Below are positions 15,932-24,510 of a DNA stretch of 64,000 nucleotides, in pieces. Source of the stretch: Nonomuraea indica (lineage in GTDB: Bacteria > Actinomycetota > Actinomycetes > Streptosporangiales > Streptosporangiaceae); contig NZ_KZ559469.1 of assembly GCF_002850745.1 (NCBI RefSeq), positions 435,846 to 499,845 on the forward strand, written 5' to 3'. The position numbers were made by a program, and so were the translations under genes. Positions within the stretch are counted from its first letter, which is position 1. Every line of letters starts with the position of its first letter. The notes below the pieces were generated by a model. It was not told the DNA's origin, did not search any database, and was given only the letters and a program-made list of their open reading frames with translations.

Positions 15932-16495
15932 ATGAAGGACGACGAGCCGTTCCTCCTCGACGACCCGGCCCGGCTCAAGGCACTGGCCCACCCCATGCGC
16001 CGCCGCATGCTGAGCCACCTGCAGGTCCATGGGCCGGCGACCTCCACCACCCTGGGCGAGCTGCTCGGCGCCAAGACCGGCACCACCAGCTACCACCTGC
16101 GCCAACTCGAGAAGTACGGCTTCATCGAGGAGATCCCCGAGCGCTCGGCGGGGCGCGAGCGCTGGTGGCGCAAGGCCCCCGGCCCGCGCGACCTGCGCCT
16201 GCCCACCCCCGATCAGCTCTCCCCCGGCGACCGCCCGCTGCTGACCGAGTTCCACCGCATCGGGCTGGAGGAGGACCTGCGGATGCTCGAACGCCTGCCG
16301 GCCGTCTACGAGCGCGACCCGCGCTGGGTCAAGGCGTCACGCGGCCTGGGCAGGATGACCGAGGCCGCGTTCGAGGAGTTCTTCGAGGCGTACATGGCGC
16401 TGCTGACCAAGCACGCCCTGCGGGACGGGGAATCGGAGCCCGGGGCCCGGCCGATCCACATCCGCCTCTGGGCCTTCCCCGCCGACGAGCGCTAA
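15932..16495 (+). CDS. Winged-helix regulator, ArsR type (helix-turn-helix domain plus helical tail)
   Basis: A 187-residue protein starting MKDDEPFLLDDPARLKAL. The winged helix covers residues 8-85 (LAHPMRRRMLSHL, GTTSYHLRQLEKYGFIEE); the rest is helical, with an aromatic-rich FEEFFEAYM segment. No metal-binding Cys pair of classic ArsR is present, so the ligand is probably organic. It is divergent from the exported hydrolase and likely controls it and itself. Confidence 0.85.
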   Translation: MKDDEPFLLDDPARLKALAHPMRRRMLSHLQVHGPATSTTLGELLGAKTGTTSYHLRQLEKYGFIEEIPERSAGRERWWRKAPGPRDLRLPTPDQLSPGDRPLLTEFHRIGLEEDLRMLERLPAVYERDPRWVKASRGLGRMTEAAFEEFFEAYMALLTKHALRDGESEPGARPIHIRLWAFPADER

Positions 16496-16532
16496 GGTAC
16501 CCGCACCGGAAACGCACAACTGGGGAGCTTGG

Positions 16533-17558
16533 GTGACAATCTTCATAACCCGCCTGCTCCTCCGGCTGACGTTGCTCGGCACGTGGTGGACGCCGGTGCT
16601 CGTGTTCGGGGCCGTGTTCGCGACGAGCTGGCCGTTGATGGCGCTGGCCGAGCCCGCCGGCAGCGCGCTCGTCGCGCCGGGCAACTACTGGTGGTACTTC
16701 GTGGTGACCGCCGCGACCGTCGGCTACGGCGACCTCACGCCCGAGACGACCGGCGGGCACGTCGTCGGCGCGTACGTCATCGTGGGCGGCATCGCCACCC
16801 TGACCACCGTCTTCACCAGGATCGCCGCCGCGCTGGAACGCGGCAGGGGACGCAGGATGCGAGGTGCCGCCACCGTGGACGACTCCGGTCACATCGTGCT
16901 GCTGGGCTACACGCCCGGCCGCACGGAGCAGATGACGGACGAGCTGATGGCCGACGGCACGACGCGGGTCGTGGTGTGCGCCTGGGACGATGTGACGACG
17001 CACCCGATGCCCGAGCACGGCGTGGAGTTCGTCCGCGGCGACCTGACCGACGAGAGCGTGCTGCGCCGGGCCGGCGTGCACCGGGCGCACAGCGTCCTGG
17101 TCGACGCCCGTGACGACAACGAGGCGCTGGCCGTCGCCCTGACGGCCGACCACGTCGCCGAGGGCGCGCACCTGGTGGTCGCCCTGCGCGACCTGCGCCG
17201 GATCCGCCACCTGCGCTACGTCGCCGAGTCGCTGAGCTGCGTCCAGTGGCACAGCCCATACATGATCACCGAGGAGCTGCGGGACCCGGGTATCACCGAG
17301 ATCTACGCGGAGCTGACGACCCACGGCGGCGCGGGCACCCACTCCGTGCGCCTGCCGGCCTCGCTGGGCCCGGTGTCGGTCGAGCGCTGCCAGACCACGC
17401 TCGGCCGCGACTACGGCGCCACGATGCTGGCCGCCCGCTCCGGCGACGCGCTGCTCGTCAACCCCGGCTGGCGGAGCGAGCTTCCGGCCGGCGCGGTGCT
17501 CTACTACATCGGCTCGCGCCGTCTCACCACCGACGATCTGGCCGCGGCCCTGCGCTGA
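16533..17558 (+). CDS. Two-helix potassium channel family protein with cytosolic TrkA-N/RCK-like domain
   Basis: A 341-residue protein. Two membrane helices flank a pore loop with the K+ selectivity filter TVGYGD (62-67). From about residue 105 a Rossmann-type RCK domain follows (HIVLLGYTPGRTEQM), then a second regulatory lobe with beta-rich SVRLPASLGPVSV. The nucleotide loop is GYTPG rather than GxGxxG, so NAD binding is uncertain. The GTG start has GGGGAGC upstream. The small Cys-rich ORF at 17655 follows on the same strand. Confidence 0.88.
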   Translation: MTIFITRLLLRLTLLGTWWTPVLVFGAVFATSWPLMALAEPAGSALVAPGNYWWYFVVTAATVGYGDLTPETTGGHVVGAYVIVGGIATLTTVFTRIAAALERGRGRRMRGAATVDDSGHIVLLGYTPGRTEQMTDELMADGTTRVVVCAWDDVTTHPMPEHGVEFVRGDLTDESVLRRAGVHRAHSVLVDARDDNEALAVALTADHVAEGAHLVVALRDLRRIRHLRYVAESLSCVQWHSPYMITEELRDPGITEIYAELTTHGGAGTHSVRLPASLGPVSVERCQTTLGRDYGATMLAARSGDALLVNPGWRSELPAGAVLYYIGSRRLTTDDLAAALR

Positions 17559-17654
17559 ACGCTTTTCTGGCCTCCCCGGGCAGGGCCCGCGCGCGGCGAC
17601 CTGACGTACGGTCGGAGCAGATCCGACACCCGGACTACCAGAGAGGGGCGGCCG

Positions 17655-17729
17655 GTGACTCCAGGCTGCGGCAACTGCGACTGCTACCTCGATGACCTCG
17701 TGCTCGTCAGGCCACCCGGCGAGCGCTGA
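17655..17729 (+). CDS. Possible 24-residue cysteine-rich miniprotein
   Basis: GTG 17655 to TGA 17727-17729, preceded by GAGAGGGG at a normal distance. The product contains GCGNCDCYLDD, a C-x2-C-x-C cluster able to hold a metal or disulfide, and then VLVRPPGER. It is about 100 bases after the channel gene on the same strand. I know no family for it. The good ribosome site and the spacing of the Cys residues favour a real gene over chance, but only conservation would show it. Confidence 0.4.
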   Translation: MTPGCGNCDCYLDDLVLVRPPGER

Positions 17730-17812
17730 CAGCAAGATCCCACCGCGTAACCCACCGGTCATCCGCCCATGTCATGATCCTCTGGATTTCGAGGATCTCT
17801 GACAGGAGCGGG

Positions 17813-19591
17813 ATGACGACTTTCGCGCGCCGTACGTTACGTGCCGTGCTCGCGGGCGGCCTGGCGGCCGCCACGCTGGTCTGGCCGGCGGGCGCACCGG
17901 CGGAGGCGGCCGCGGCCGCCGCCGTCTCGGTGGACTTCACCAAGCCGATCCGCACGATCTCCGCCGTCGACTACGGCGTCGGGATCACCGGGTACGGCGA
18001 GGGCTCGTACATCACCAACGACACCAGGCACCGCGACCACCTGCGCCGGCTCGGCGTCGGCCGGATGCGGATCGAGCTGCACTACCAGACGCCGGGCGAC
18101 CACGACAGCCCCATCGTCTGCGGCGGCTACAAGTGCGCCACCGAGGTCTCCGGCGACGCCTGGATCACCGCCATCCGCGACCTCGGCGCCGAACCGGTCG
18201 TCATCCTCCAGGTGGACGGCCGCCAGAGCGCCGAGGTCAACCGGGACGACGCCGTCGCCCTCTACCGGCACTTCGCCGCCTCCGGCAAGCCGGTGCAGCG
18301 CTTCATCCTCGGCAACGAGCTCAACTGCGCGTGCACCCCGGACAAGCCGGAGATGCCGGCCACCGAGTACAGCAGGCGCTTCAACCTCATCGCCGACGCG
18401 CTGCGCGCCGTGGACCCCGCCGTCAAGGTCGGCGGGCCCGCCACGGCGTGGAACGACCACGACTACATCCGCGCGTTCCTGCGGGGCTCCGGCGACCGGG
18501 TGGACTTCGTCGACTACCACGACTACGGCAACGGCTCCGAGCCGATCACCGACGAGGCGCTGCTCGGCGACGTGATCCGCTCGTACGGGACCGACATCGC
18601 GGCCGTGCGCTCCCTCATCCGCTCGGAGCTGGGCCGCGACCTGGACCTGCAGATCGGCGAGTTCAACTCCGACTTCGACGACCCGGACGGCCACCGGACG
18701 CTGACCCACTTCAACACCCTGTGGGGCGCGGCGGCCCTCGGCCAGATGCTGCACGCCGGCGCGAGCGCCTTCCAGTACGGCGACAAGAACGGCCGGCTCG
18801 GCCTGACGAGCACCAACGGCGAGGGCGGCATCGCCCGCAGCGAGCCGCTGCCCATCTACCACGGCATCGGCATGTACACCGGAGAGGGCCTGTTCAGGCC
18901 GTTCGGCAGGACCGTCGTGGCGGCGAGCGCCGACAACGACGAGCTGCACGTCTTCGCCTCCGACAACGCCAAGAACGTCGTCCTGGTCAACGTCGGCGAC
19001 GAGCCGCTGGAGACCTCCCTCACCCTCACCGGGCTGGCGAGCGGCACCGCGGCCGTCTGGCAGAGCACGGCCGGCGCCTGGACCCCGCGCCAGACCGGCA
19101 CCGCGGCCATCTCCGGCGGCCGGGCCACGGTGACGCTCCCCGCCGGCTCGGCCACCACCCTGGTGATCGGCGAGCAGGGCCTGACCGCGACGTACTTCGA
19201 CAACGCCGACCTCACGGGCAAGAGCGTCACCCGCGTCGACCCCACCGTGAACTTCGACTGGGGCTCCGGCTCCCCCGACCCGGCCATCGGCCCGGACACG
19301 TTCAGCGCGCGCTGGACGGGCAAGGTCGTGGTCGACAGGGCGGAGACGTACACCTTCATTACGACGAGCGACGACGGCGTGCGGCTGTGGGTGGACGGGC
19401 GGCTGCTCATCGACGCCTGGACGGACCACTCCAAGCGCGACGACACCGCCGAGATCGCGCTCACCCCCGGCCGCCACGACGTCAGGATGGAGTTCTACGA
19501 CAGCGGCTACGACGCCATCGCCGAGCTGCGCTGGTCGAGCCCCACCATCCCGCGGCAGGTCATCCCGGCGGAGCGTCTCGTCGCCGGTTAG
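17813..19591 (+). CDS. Secreted clan-A glycoside hydrolase with C-terminal PA14 domain
   Basis: A 592-residue exported protein starting MTTFARRTLRAV; the paired Arg residues and long Ala-rich signal (to about 36) could be Sec or Tat. Residues 40-350 form a GH39/GH79-like TIM barrel, with acid/base E169 in ILGNELN and likely nucleophile E283 in QIGEFNSD. Residues 360-452 are a beta sandwich, and 458-585 a PA14 sugar-binding domain (TTSDDGVRLWVDGRLL). ATG 17813 follows GACAGGAGCGGG. The target is probably a plant or microbial polysaccharide side chain; the exact family is not fixed by eye. The 19591-19648 repeats follow. Confidence 0.8.
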   Translation: MTTFARRTLRAVLAGGLAAATLVWPAGAPAEAAAAAAVSVDFTKPIRTISAVDYGVGITGYGEGSYITNDTRHRDHLRRLGVGRMRIELHYQTPGDHDSPIVCGGYKCATEVSGDAWITAIRDLGAEPVVILQVDGRQSAEVNRDDAVALYRHFAASGKPVQRFILGNELNCACTPDKPEMPATEYSRRFNLIADALRAVDPAVKVGGPATAWNDHDYIRAFLRGSGDRVDFVDYHDYGNGSEPITDEALLGDVIRSYGTDIAAVRSLIRSELGRDLDLQIGEFNSDFDDPDGHRTLTHFNTLWGAAALGQMLHAGASAFQYGDKNGRLGLTSTNGEGGIARSEPLPIYHGIGMYTGEGLFRPFGRTVVAASADNDELHVFASDNAKNVVLVNVGDEPLETSLTLTGLASGTAAVWQSTAGAWTPRQTGTAAISGGRATVTLPAGSATTLVIGEQGLTATYFDNADLTGKSVTRVDPTVNFDWGSGSPDPAIGPDTFSARWTGKVVVDRAETYTFITTSDDGVRLWVDGRLLIDAWTDHSKRDDTAEIALTPGRHDVRMEFYDSGYDAIAELRWSSPTIPRQVIPAERLVAG

Positions 19592-19648
19592 CCACCACCG
19601 GCAGGCCCGGCGCCGGTCAGCCACGACCGGCAGGCGCGGCGCCGGTCC
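19591..19648. terminator. Two 29-bp direct repeats, each with a short stem, between convergent genes
   Basis: Units 19591-19619 and 19620-19648 differ at three positions. Each contains ACCGGC and, 7-8 bases later, GCCGGT, able to fold into a small GC stem. They start at the last base of the glycosidase stop and end 6 bases before the stop of the convergent radical-SAM gene. A duplicated bidirectional terminator is the simplest reading. Confidence 0.55.
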
Positions 19649-19653
19649 CGCGC

Positions 19654-20727
19654 TCAGAAGGCGTAGCGAATGCGGCAGTACGGCAGCCGATCCTCGATGA
19701 GCGCGGTGAGCGCCGCGACGTAGCGGCCCTTGGACCCGGTGCGGTAGCGGACGTTGCGCCCGCCGGTCTCCGAGCGCTTGGCCTGCTGCAGGTCGGGCCG
19801 CCAGAGCACCTCCTCGGCCTTGGGGTGCCAGCCGAGGTTGACCTCGTGCAGCCGGTCGTTGTGGGTCAGGAAGATCACCTCGGCGGCGAGCTGCCGCCTG
19901 GCGGCCGGGCCGATGGCGTCGTCGAGCAGGCCGAGCAGCTCGGCCCAGTCGTCCAGCCAGCCGTCGCGCACCACGACCGGGCTGAGGTTGACGTGCACCT
20001 CGTAGCCCGCCGCGACGAAGTCGTCGATGGCGGCGAGCCGCTCGGCGATGGAGGAGGTGCGGATGTCGAGCAGCTTGGCGTCCGCGGCGGGCATCAGGCT
20101 GAAGCGCACCCGGGTCCGGCCCCGGGGGTCCCAGCCGAGCAGGTCGCGGTTGACGTGCTTGGTGGCGAAGCTGGCCTTGGCGTTCGGCAGGTCGCGGAAC
20201 AGCTCGACGAGGTCCCGGACGTTGGCGGAGATGGTCGCGTCGACCGAGCAGTCGGAGTTCTCGCCGATGTCGTAGACCCAGGCCAGCGGGTCCACCTGGT
20301 TGGGCGCCGGCTTGCCGCCCTGCCTGCCGGCGTGCCGGCGAAGGTAGCCGGTGATCTGCTCGATGTTGGCGAAGACGGTGATCGGGTTGCTGTATCCCTT
20401 GCGGCGCGGGACGTAGCAGTAGGCGCAGGCCATCGCGCAGCCGTTGGCCGTGGAGGGGGCGATGAAGTCGGCCGAGCGGCCGTTCGGCCGGGCCGTCAGC
20501 GACTTCTTCACGCCGAGCACCAGCGCCTCGGTCTTGATCCGCACCCAGCGGGCGACGTTGGCCTCGTCGCCGTACAGCTCGGGGATGCGGTGGTGGCCGG
20601 CGATCTCGACCAGCTCGGCCCCCGGGAAGCGGTCGAGCACCTCGCGGCCGCGCGGCAGCTCGGCGGCGGCGGGCTCGACGTAGATGCGCCGGATGTCGAG
20701 CAACGGGTGACGTTCGATGGCACTCAC
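19654..20727 (-). CDS. Radical-SAM protein of the spore photoproduct lyase-like (SPL) family
   Basis: A 357-residue protein with the radical-SAM cluster C97-x3-C101-x2-C104 (CAMACAYCY). The N-terminal part, VARWVRIKTEALVLG, and the late NLGWHPKAEEVLWRPD are typical of the actinobacterial SPL-like group, related to the enzyme that reverses spore photoproduct in Bacillus. Actinomycetes do not make Bacillus-type endospores, so the lesion or substrate may differ. It lies one base downstream of the nei-type gene, as an operon, supporting a DNA-repair role. Confidence 0.85.
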   Translation of the reverse strand: MSAIERHPLLDIRRIYVEPAAAELPRGREVLDRFPGAELVEIAGHHRIPELYGDEANVARWVRIKTEALVLGVKKSLTARPNGRSADFIAPSTANGCAMACAYCYVPRRKGYSNPITVFANIEQITGYLRRHAGRQGGKPAPNQVDPLAWVYDIGENSDCSVDATISANVRDLVELFRDLPNAKASFATKHVNRDLLGWDPRGRTRVRFSLMPAADAKLLDIRTSSIAERLAAIDDFVAAGYEVHVNLSPVVVRDGWLDDWAELLGLLDDAIGPAARRQLAAEVIFLTHNDRLHEVNLGWHPKAEEVLWRPDLQQAKRSETGGRNVRYRTGSKGRYVAALTALIEDRLPYCRIRYAF

Positions 20728-20728
20728 C

Positions 20729-21511
20729 CTAGTGGAACGTTCCAGCCCGGTCCCGGCTTCCGTCTCCGGGTCGCTGCTCGACCGGGCAGGCGTACGCCGT
20801 CCGCGAGGCGAGCGGCCACGCCCGCACCACGGCTCCGCAGCGGCGGCAGTGCTCGCGCTTGTAGACCCACCGCTCGTCGGGCGCCTCCGGGTCGCTCACC
20901 ACCTGCCCGGCGTCGCGGCCCAGCGCCAGGAACCGCACGGCGGCGTCCCAGAGCAGGCCCGCCCGCTCGGCGCCGACACCGCGCTCGTCAGGGTCGAGTC
21001 CGGCCAGGAACAGCAGCTCGGCCCGCCAGGCGTTGCCGATCCCCGCCCAGACGGCCTGGTCCAGCACGGCGGCGCCGACGGGCGACCGGGCGGCCGCCAG
21101 CCGCCGCACCGCCTCCTCGCGGTCGGCGTCGGCCCGCAGCGGATCCGGGCCCAGCCGGCCGCGCAGCTCCGCCTCCCGCGCCGGGCTCAGCGCCTCGCAC
21201 CGGGCCGGGGCGATGAGGTCGAACGCCGCCTCCTCGGTGGCCAGCCGGAGCCGGGTGCCGGCACGGGGCTCCGCCGCCGGGTCGTCGTGGGCCAGGAACA
21301 CTCCGCGCATGCCCAGGTGCACGTGGAGGGTGGCGGCGCCGTCCATCCGGTAGAACAGGTGCTTGCCCACGGCCTCCACCGCGGTGACGAGCCGCCCGTC
21401 GTAGGCCCGCGCGTCGAACCGGCCCTGCGGGCTGGACGCGCGCACCACCCGCCCGGCCAGCGCCTCGTGCTGCTGCCGCGCGTAGCGGTGGAGCAGGTGG
21501 CCTTCCGGCAT
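20729..21511 (-). CDS. Fpg/Nei family DNA glycosylase
   Basis: A 260-residue protein with the invariant N-terminus MPEGH (catalytic Pro2 and Glu3), the helix-two-turn-helix region (AVLDQAVWAGIGNAWRAELLF) and a C-terminal zinc finger. The finger has CRRC and then YACPVEQ: three of the usual four Cys are present and the last is Glu. It may hold zinc weakly or be zincless. Sequence style resembles actinobacterial Nei2, which excises oxidised bases. The next gene, one base away, is the SPL-like radical-SAM protein. Confidence 0.88.
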   Translation of the reverse strand: MPEGHLLHRYARQQHEALAGRVVRASSPQGRFDARAYDGRLVTAVEAVGKHLFYRMDGAATLHVHLGMRGVFLAHDDPAAEPRAGTRLRLATEEAAFDLIAPARCEALSPAREAELRGRLGPDPLRADADREEAVRRLAAARSPVGAAVLDQAVWAGIGNAWRAELLFLAGLDPDERGVGAERAGLLWDAAVRFLALGRDAGQVVSDPEAPDERWVYKREHCRRCGAVVRAWPLASRTAYACPVEQRPGDGSRDRAGTFH

Positions 21512-21543
21512 GCCGTCGGCCTACCCCACGCCCGGCCCGGCAT

Positions 21544-22263
21544 TCAGCCCACGCGCAGGTGGGGGCTCCGGGTGAGGCCGAGAAGGCCGAGGAGGTCGTC
21601 CATCATGTGCTCGAACAGCGGCAGGTGGTCGCCGAAGGCGGCCCGGAGGTGGCCGTAGACGGCCAGGCAGAGCAGGCCGTAGATCTGCCGCCAGCAGGTC
21701 ATCATGAGCAGCGCCACTCCGACCGGCAGGTCCAGGCCGATGATGTCGCGATAGACGCGGATCTGCGGCACGAGGTCGGGAGCGATGTCCTCCTCCGCGG
21801 GGTGGGGCAGGCGCCCTTCGCGCAGCAGCCGGGCGAACAGCTCTCCGAACAGGCGGCCCAGCTCGCGCAGGATGACCGTCGGGATGCCGTCCTCCCCCGC
21901 GACCTTGGGGAAGCCGGCGCCCATGAGCAGGTCGAAGCCGGCCCTGTGGGCCATCGACCAGTCCAGCACGGCGCGGGTGGCGGCGTGCAGCTGGGCGCTG
22001 ACGTCGTCGGGGTCCTGGCGGGCCACGGCCCGGGCGACGGTCTCGACGAAGTCGGCCGTGACGTCGTCGTAGACGGCGCGGACGAGACCCGCCCGGCCGT
22101 CGAAGTAGCGGTAGAGGGCCGGCGGGGTCACCCCGACGGCCCTGGCCACGGCGGCCACGGTGAGGCCCTCGACGCCCTCCTCCTCGGTGATCCGGCGGGC
22201 GACGGCCCGGGCGTCACGTTCGAGCTCGGCCCGCAGTCGTTCCCGTCGCGTCAAGGCTGTCAT
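21544..22263 (-). CDS. TetR/AcrR family regulator
   Basis: A 239-residue regulator. The HTH (TVAAVARAVGVTPPALYRYF) lies near residues 34-60, followed by a long helical domain of the type with a C-terminal MMDDLLGLLGL. I chose ATG 22261-22263, preceded by AGAGGA; an upstream start would add 12 residues. It is divergent from the lipoprotein gene at 22371; the 107-base gap is A/T-rich (ATGGTTAATGG, GATTTAACGGATAATC) and likely holds both promoters. Confidence 0.85.
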   Translation of the reverse strand: MTALTRRERLRAELERDARAVARRITEEEGVEGLTVAAVARAVGVTPPALYRYFDGRAGLVRAVYDDVTADFVETVARAVARQDPDDVSAQLHAATRAVLDWSMAHRAGFDLLMGAGFPKVAGEDGIPTVILRELGRLFGELFARLLREGRLPHPAEEDIAPDLVPQIRVYRDIIGLDLPVGVALLMMTCWRQIYGLLCLAVYGHLRAAFGDHLPLFEHMMDDLLGLLGLTRSPHLRVG

Positions 22264-22370
22264 CCCCCCATCCTCTCGACTCCGGACCGTTACGGCCACT
22301 TGCGGTGAAGGGTCAACACATGGTTAATGGTATTCGCGATTTAACGGATAATCACTGAAGGAGACTTTGC

Positions 22371-23600
22371 ATGCGTGTGCGCGAAGGCGGCCGAGTGGCG
22401 ACGGTGGCCGCCATCCTCCTGCTGGCAGCGGCCTGCGCGAGGTTCGCCGATCCCGCCGCCGCGCCGCAGCGGGCGCCCGGCACCCCGGCCACTCCGGCCA
22501 CTCCGGACGCCGGGAAGGCCGCGCTGGCCGAGGCGGCGAAGAGCCTGGCCGCCCTGATGGCCGCGCCCGGCCCGGTCGCCTGTTCGCGCACCGGCGACCA
22601 CTGGCAGGCCGCGGCCTACGACGACGCCTTCCGCACCCGTACCGCGAGCTTCTCCAGCGCCACGATCCAGCCGCACCTCACGGCGGCCGCCGCGAAGGTG
22701 GGCGGCGACGAGGCGTCCGTCCGGAGCCTGTGCGAGGACGGCGTCAGCCCGGTCTCGCCCGACGGCCGGCGCGTCGCCGTCGAGGTGGGGCTGGCGGACA
22801 GCACCGACACGCACGTCGGCTGGCTCGACCTCGGCACCGGGGAGTTCACGGACCTCACCGCCGCGTCGAACAAGAAGGGATACGTCTCCGAGACGTTCAG
22901 CGACGAGCGACCCGGCTTCGCGGCCGACGGGTCGTTGTGGTTCCTGCGCGACCACCAGGAGTACGTCTCGGCCGACCCCACCGGCCGGCTGACCCCGCGG
23001 GAGCTCAGCCTGGCGTGCTTCGGCAGAAGGGGCGACGACACCTACCACCACGTCGTGAAGTCGGTCGCCGTGCTGTGCCCCGGCACCATCCACCCCTCCG
23101 GGCGGTTCGCCGCCGCGCCGCGAGGCGTCGCCCAGTGGTTGAGCACGGTGCAGGGGTTCCAGCTCGACCTCCTCGCGAAGAAGGTCGACCGGTACTCCGA
23201 CGCCCCCGACTTCAGGCCGTTCGCCATGCAGGTGGCCGTGCGCGACGACGGCGAGTGGCGGGACTGCACCCCCGTGACCTGGATCGACGTCACGGACCTG
23301 CTCTGCGCGGGCGGCGGCAACGACTTCTACACCGTGGCGGTCGATCCGGCTCTCGCCCGCGGCGACCTCGACCACGTCCAGTCGACGAAGGTGAAGGTGA
23401 AGGCGGAGATCGCCCCCGCGACCGAGACGCCGATCATCTCGGTCGCCGTCTCCCGCGACCGCCGCTCACTGATCATCGCGGCCGGCGACGACAGCTCGGC
23501 GAAGCTCTACCGCGCCGACCTGGCCACCCCGGCCGGCCCCGTGGAGATCGGCCCCGTGCCCGCGGAGGTGCGGGAGAACTTCGCCCTGCGGACGAGCTGA
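22371..23600 (+). CDS. Lipoprotein of unknown function, beta-propeller-like
   Basis: A 409-residue exported lipoprotein; the signal ends LLAAACA (Cys at residue 22). A Pro/Ala linker (27-45) precedes a beta-rich body with repeated propeller-style pieces such as VGWLDLGTGEFTDL, ADGSLWFLRD and VSRDRRSLIIAAGDD. Four Cys besides the lipid-modified one may form disulfides. It is divergent from the TetR gene, which may control it. No catalytic motif seen. Confidence 0.7.
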   Translation: MRVREGGRVATVAAILLLAAACARFADPAAAPQRAPGTPATPATPDAGKAALAEAAKSLAALMAAPGPVACSRTGDHWQAAAYDDAFRTRTASFSSATIQPHLTAAAAKVGGDEASVRSLCEDGVSPVSPDGRRVAVEVGLADSTDTHVGWLDLGTGEFTDLTAASNKKGYVSETFSDERPGFAADGSLWFLRDHQEYVSADPTGRLTPRELSLACFGRRGDDTYHHVVKSVAVLCPGTIHPSGRFAAAPRGVAQWLSTVQGFQLDLLAKKVDRYSDAPDFRPFAMQVAVRDDGEWRDCTPVTWIDVTDLLCAGGGNDFYTVAVDPALARGDLDHVQSTKVKVKAEIAPATETPIISVAVSRDRRSLIIAAGDDSSAKLYRADLATPAGPVEIGPVPAEVRENFALRTS

Positions 23601-23636
23601 CCGTCGCCTCAGCGGGCGGGTCGTCGAGGTGGGCGG

Positions 23637-24425
23637 TCAGGACACCCTGGTCGTGGGGGCCGTCCACGTGTTGCACGAGGCCGGCGACTTGGTCCGGAAG
23701 CCCTTGTCGAGCCAGGCGGCGATGTTGCGGCCCTTGCCGTGGTCACCGGCCTTGGTCCACTCGTCGCCGCTCTCGCGGTTGATGTCCAGGAGCTCCTCCC
23801 AGTCGTCGCTCGTGCGGTCCAGGGACGTCCAGACGCTGCCCATGAACACGCCGGCCAGGCACTGGGCCTGGAGCTCGTTGCGCCGGAGCTGCTCGTTCAG
23901 CTCCTTCTTGTTCCGGTACGGGTGACGCTCGAAGGCGCGGTCCATGCCCGTGACGTTCTGGACGTGGTGCGCGTATTCGTGGGCGACCAGCATAAAGAGG
24001 AACAGGTCCTCCGGCTCGCCGATCGTGTCGTCATCGAGGATGATGAGAAAGCGTCGCTCTTCGGGGCAATAGACGCCTGCGGTGTGCTTTCCCCAGCTGT
24101 CCCCGCAGAATCGCCGCGGCTTGGTGATGAATCCGATCCGCGCCTTGACGAACGGCATCCCGGCACGCTTCAGATGGGCGCCCCACGACGTGTTCAGGCA
24201 GTTGAACACCGCGCTCAGATAGCGCTTGGCGGAGGCGACGTCGTTCGCCTCGATGTCCCGCTCGGGGCAGGAGCTCGGCCGGAGTTCGCCGGTGCGGTAC
24301 AGCTTGTTCCTGGTGAGGGCGGAATCCTTGATGGGATAGGCGGTGGCGTGCGCCGTTCCCGAGAGTAAGAGGAAGAAAAACATGCAGGCCGCGAGAAGAG
24401 GGGTTAAACGCATGAGGCGCATCAT
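23637..24425 (-). CDS. Secreted neutral zinc metallopeptidase (YpfJ-like)
   Basis: A 262-residue exported protein (signal to about residue 26, ending GTAHA). The zinc site is HEYAHHV, an HExxH motif, in the context LFMLVAHEYAHHVQNVTGMD; the later NELQAQCLAGVF supplies the third ligand in this family. Cys residues in the mature part suggest disulfides. The start ATG 24425 is preferred over an in-frame TTG three codons upstream. It is convergent with the lipoprotein gene, 36 bases away, where CTGACCG and CGGTCAG could form a small stem. Confidence 0.82.
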   Translation of the reverse strand: MMRLMRLTPLLAACMFFFLLLSGTAHATAYPIKDSALTRNKLYRTGELRPSSCPERDIEANDVASAKRYLSAVFNCLNTSWGAHLKRAGMPFVKARIGFITKPRRFCGDSWGKHTAGVYCPEERRFLIILDDDTIGEPEDLFLFMLVAHEYAHHVQNVTGMDRAFERHPYRNKKELNEQLRRNELQAQCLAGVFMGSVWTSLDRTSDDWEELLDINRESGDEWTKAGDHGKGRNIAAWLDKGFRTKSPASCNTWTAPTTRVS

Positions 24426-24483
24426 AGTGGTCAAAGACCTTCAAACAACTCGACTTTTCTGACGGCTCCGGGCATTGCCCGAC

Positions 24484-24503
24484 GCGTAACCAACAGGTTA
24501 CGC
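24484..24503. promoter_or_regulatory. ArsR-type operator
   Basis: GCGTAACC (24484-24491) and GGTTACGC (24496-24503) are perfect 8-base arms around AACA, ending 7 bases before the arsR start. Position and shape fit autorepression of the arsR-SRPBCC operon. Confidence 0.75.
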
Positions 24504-24510
24504 TTCCGGT

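Noticed and set aside
18133-21216. A 1027-codon plus-strand frame across the glycosidase, SPL and nei genes
   Set aside because: Frame-shifted shadow of the glycosidase and antisense of the repair genes; no domain is recognisable.
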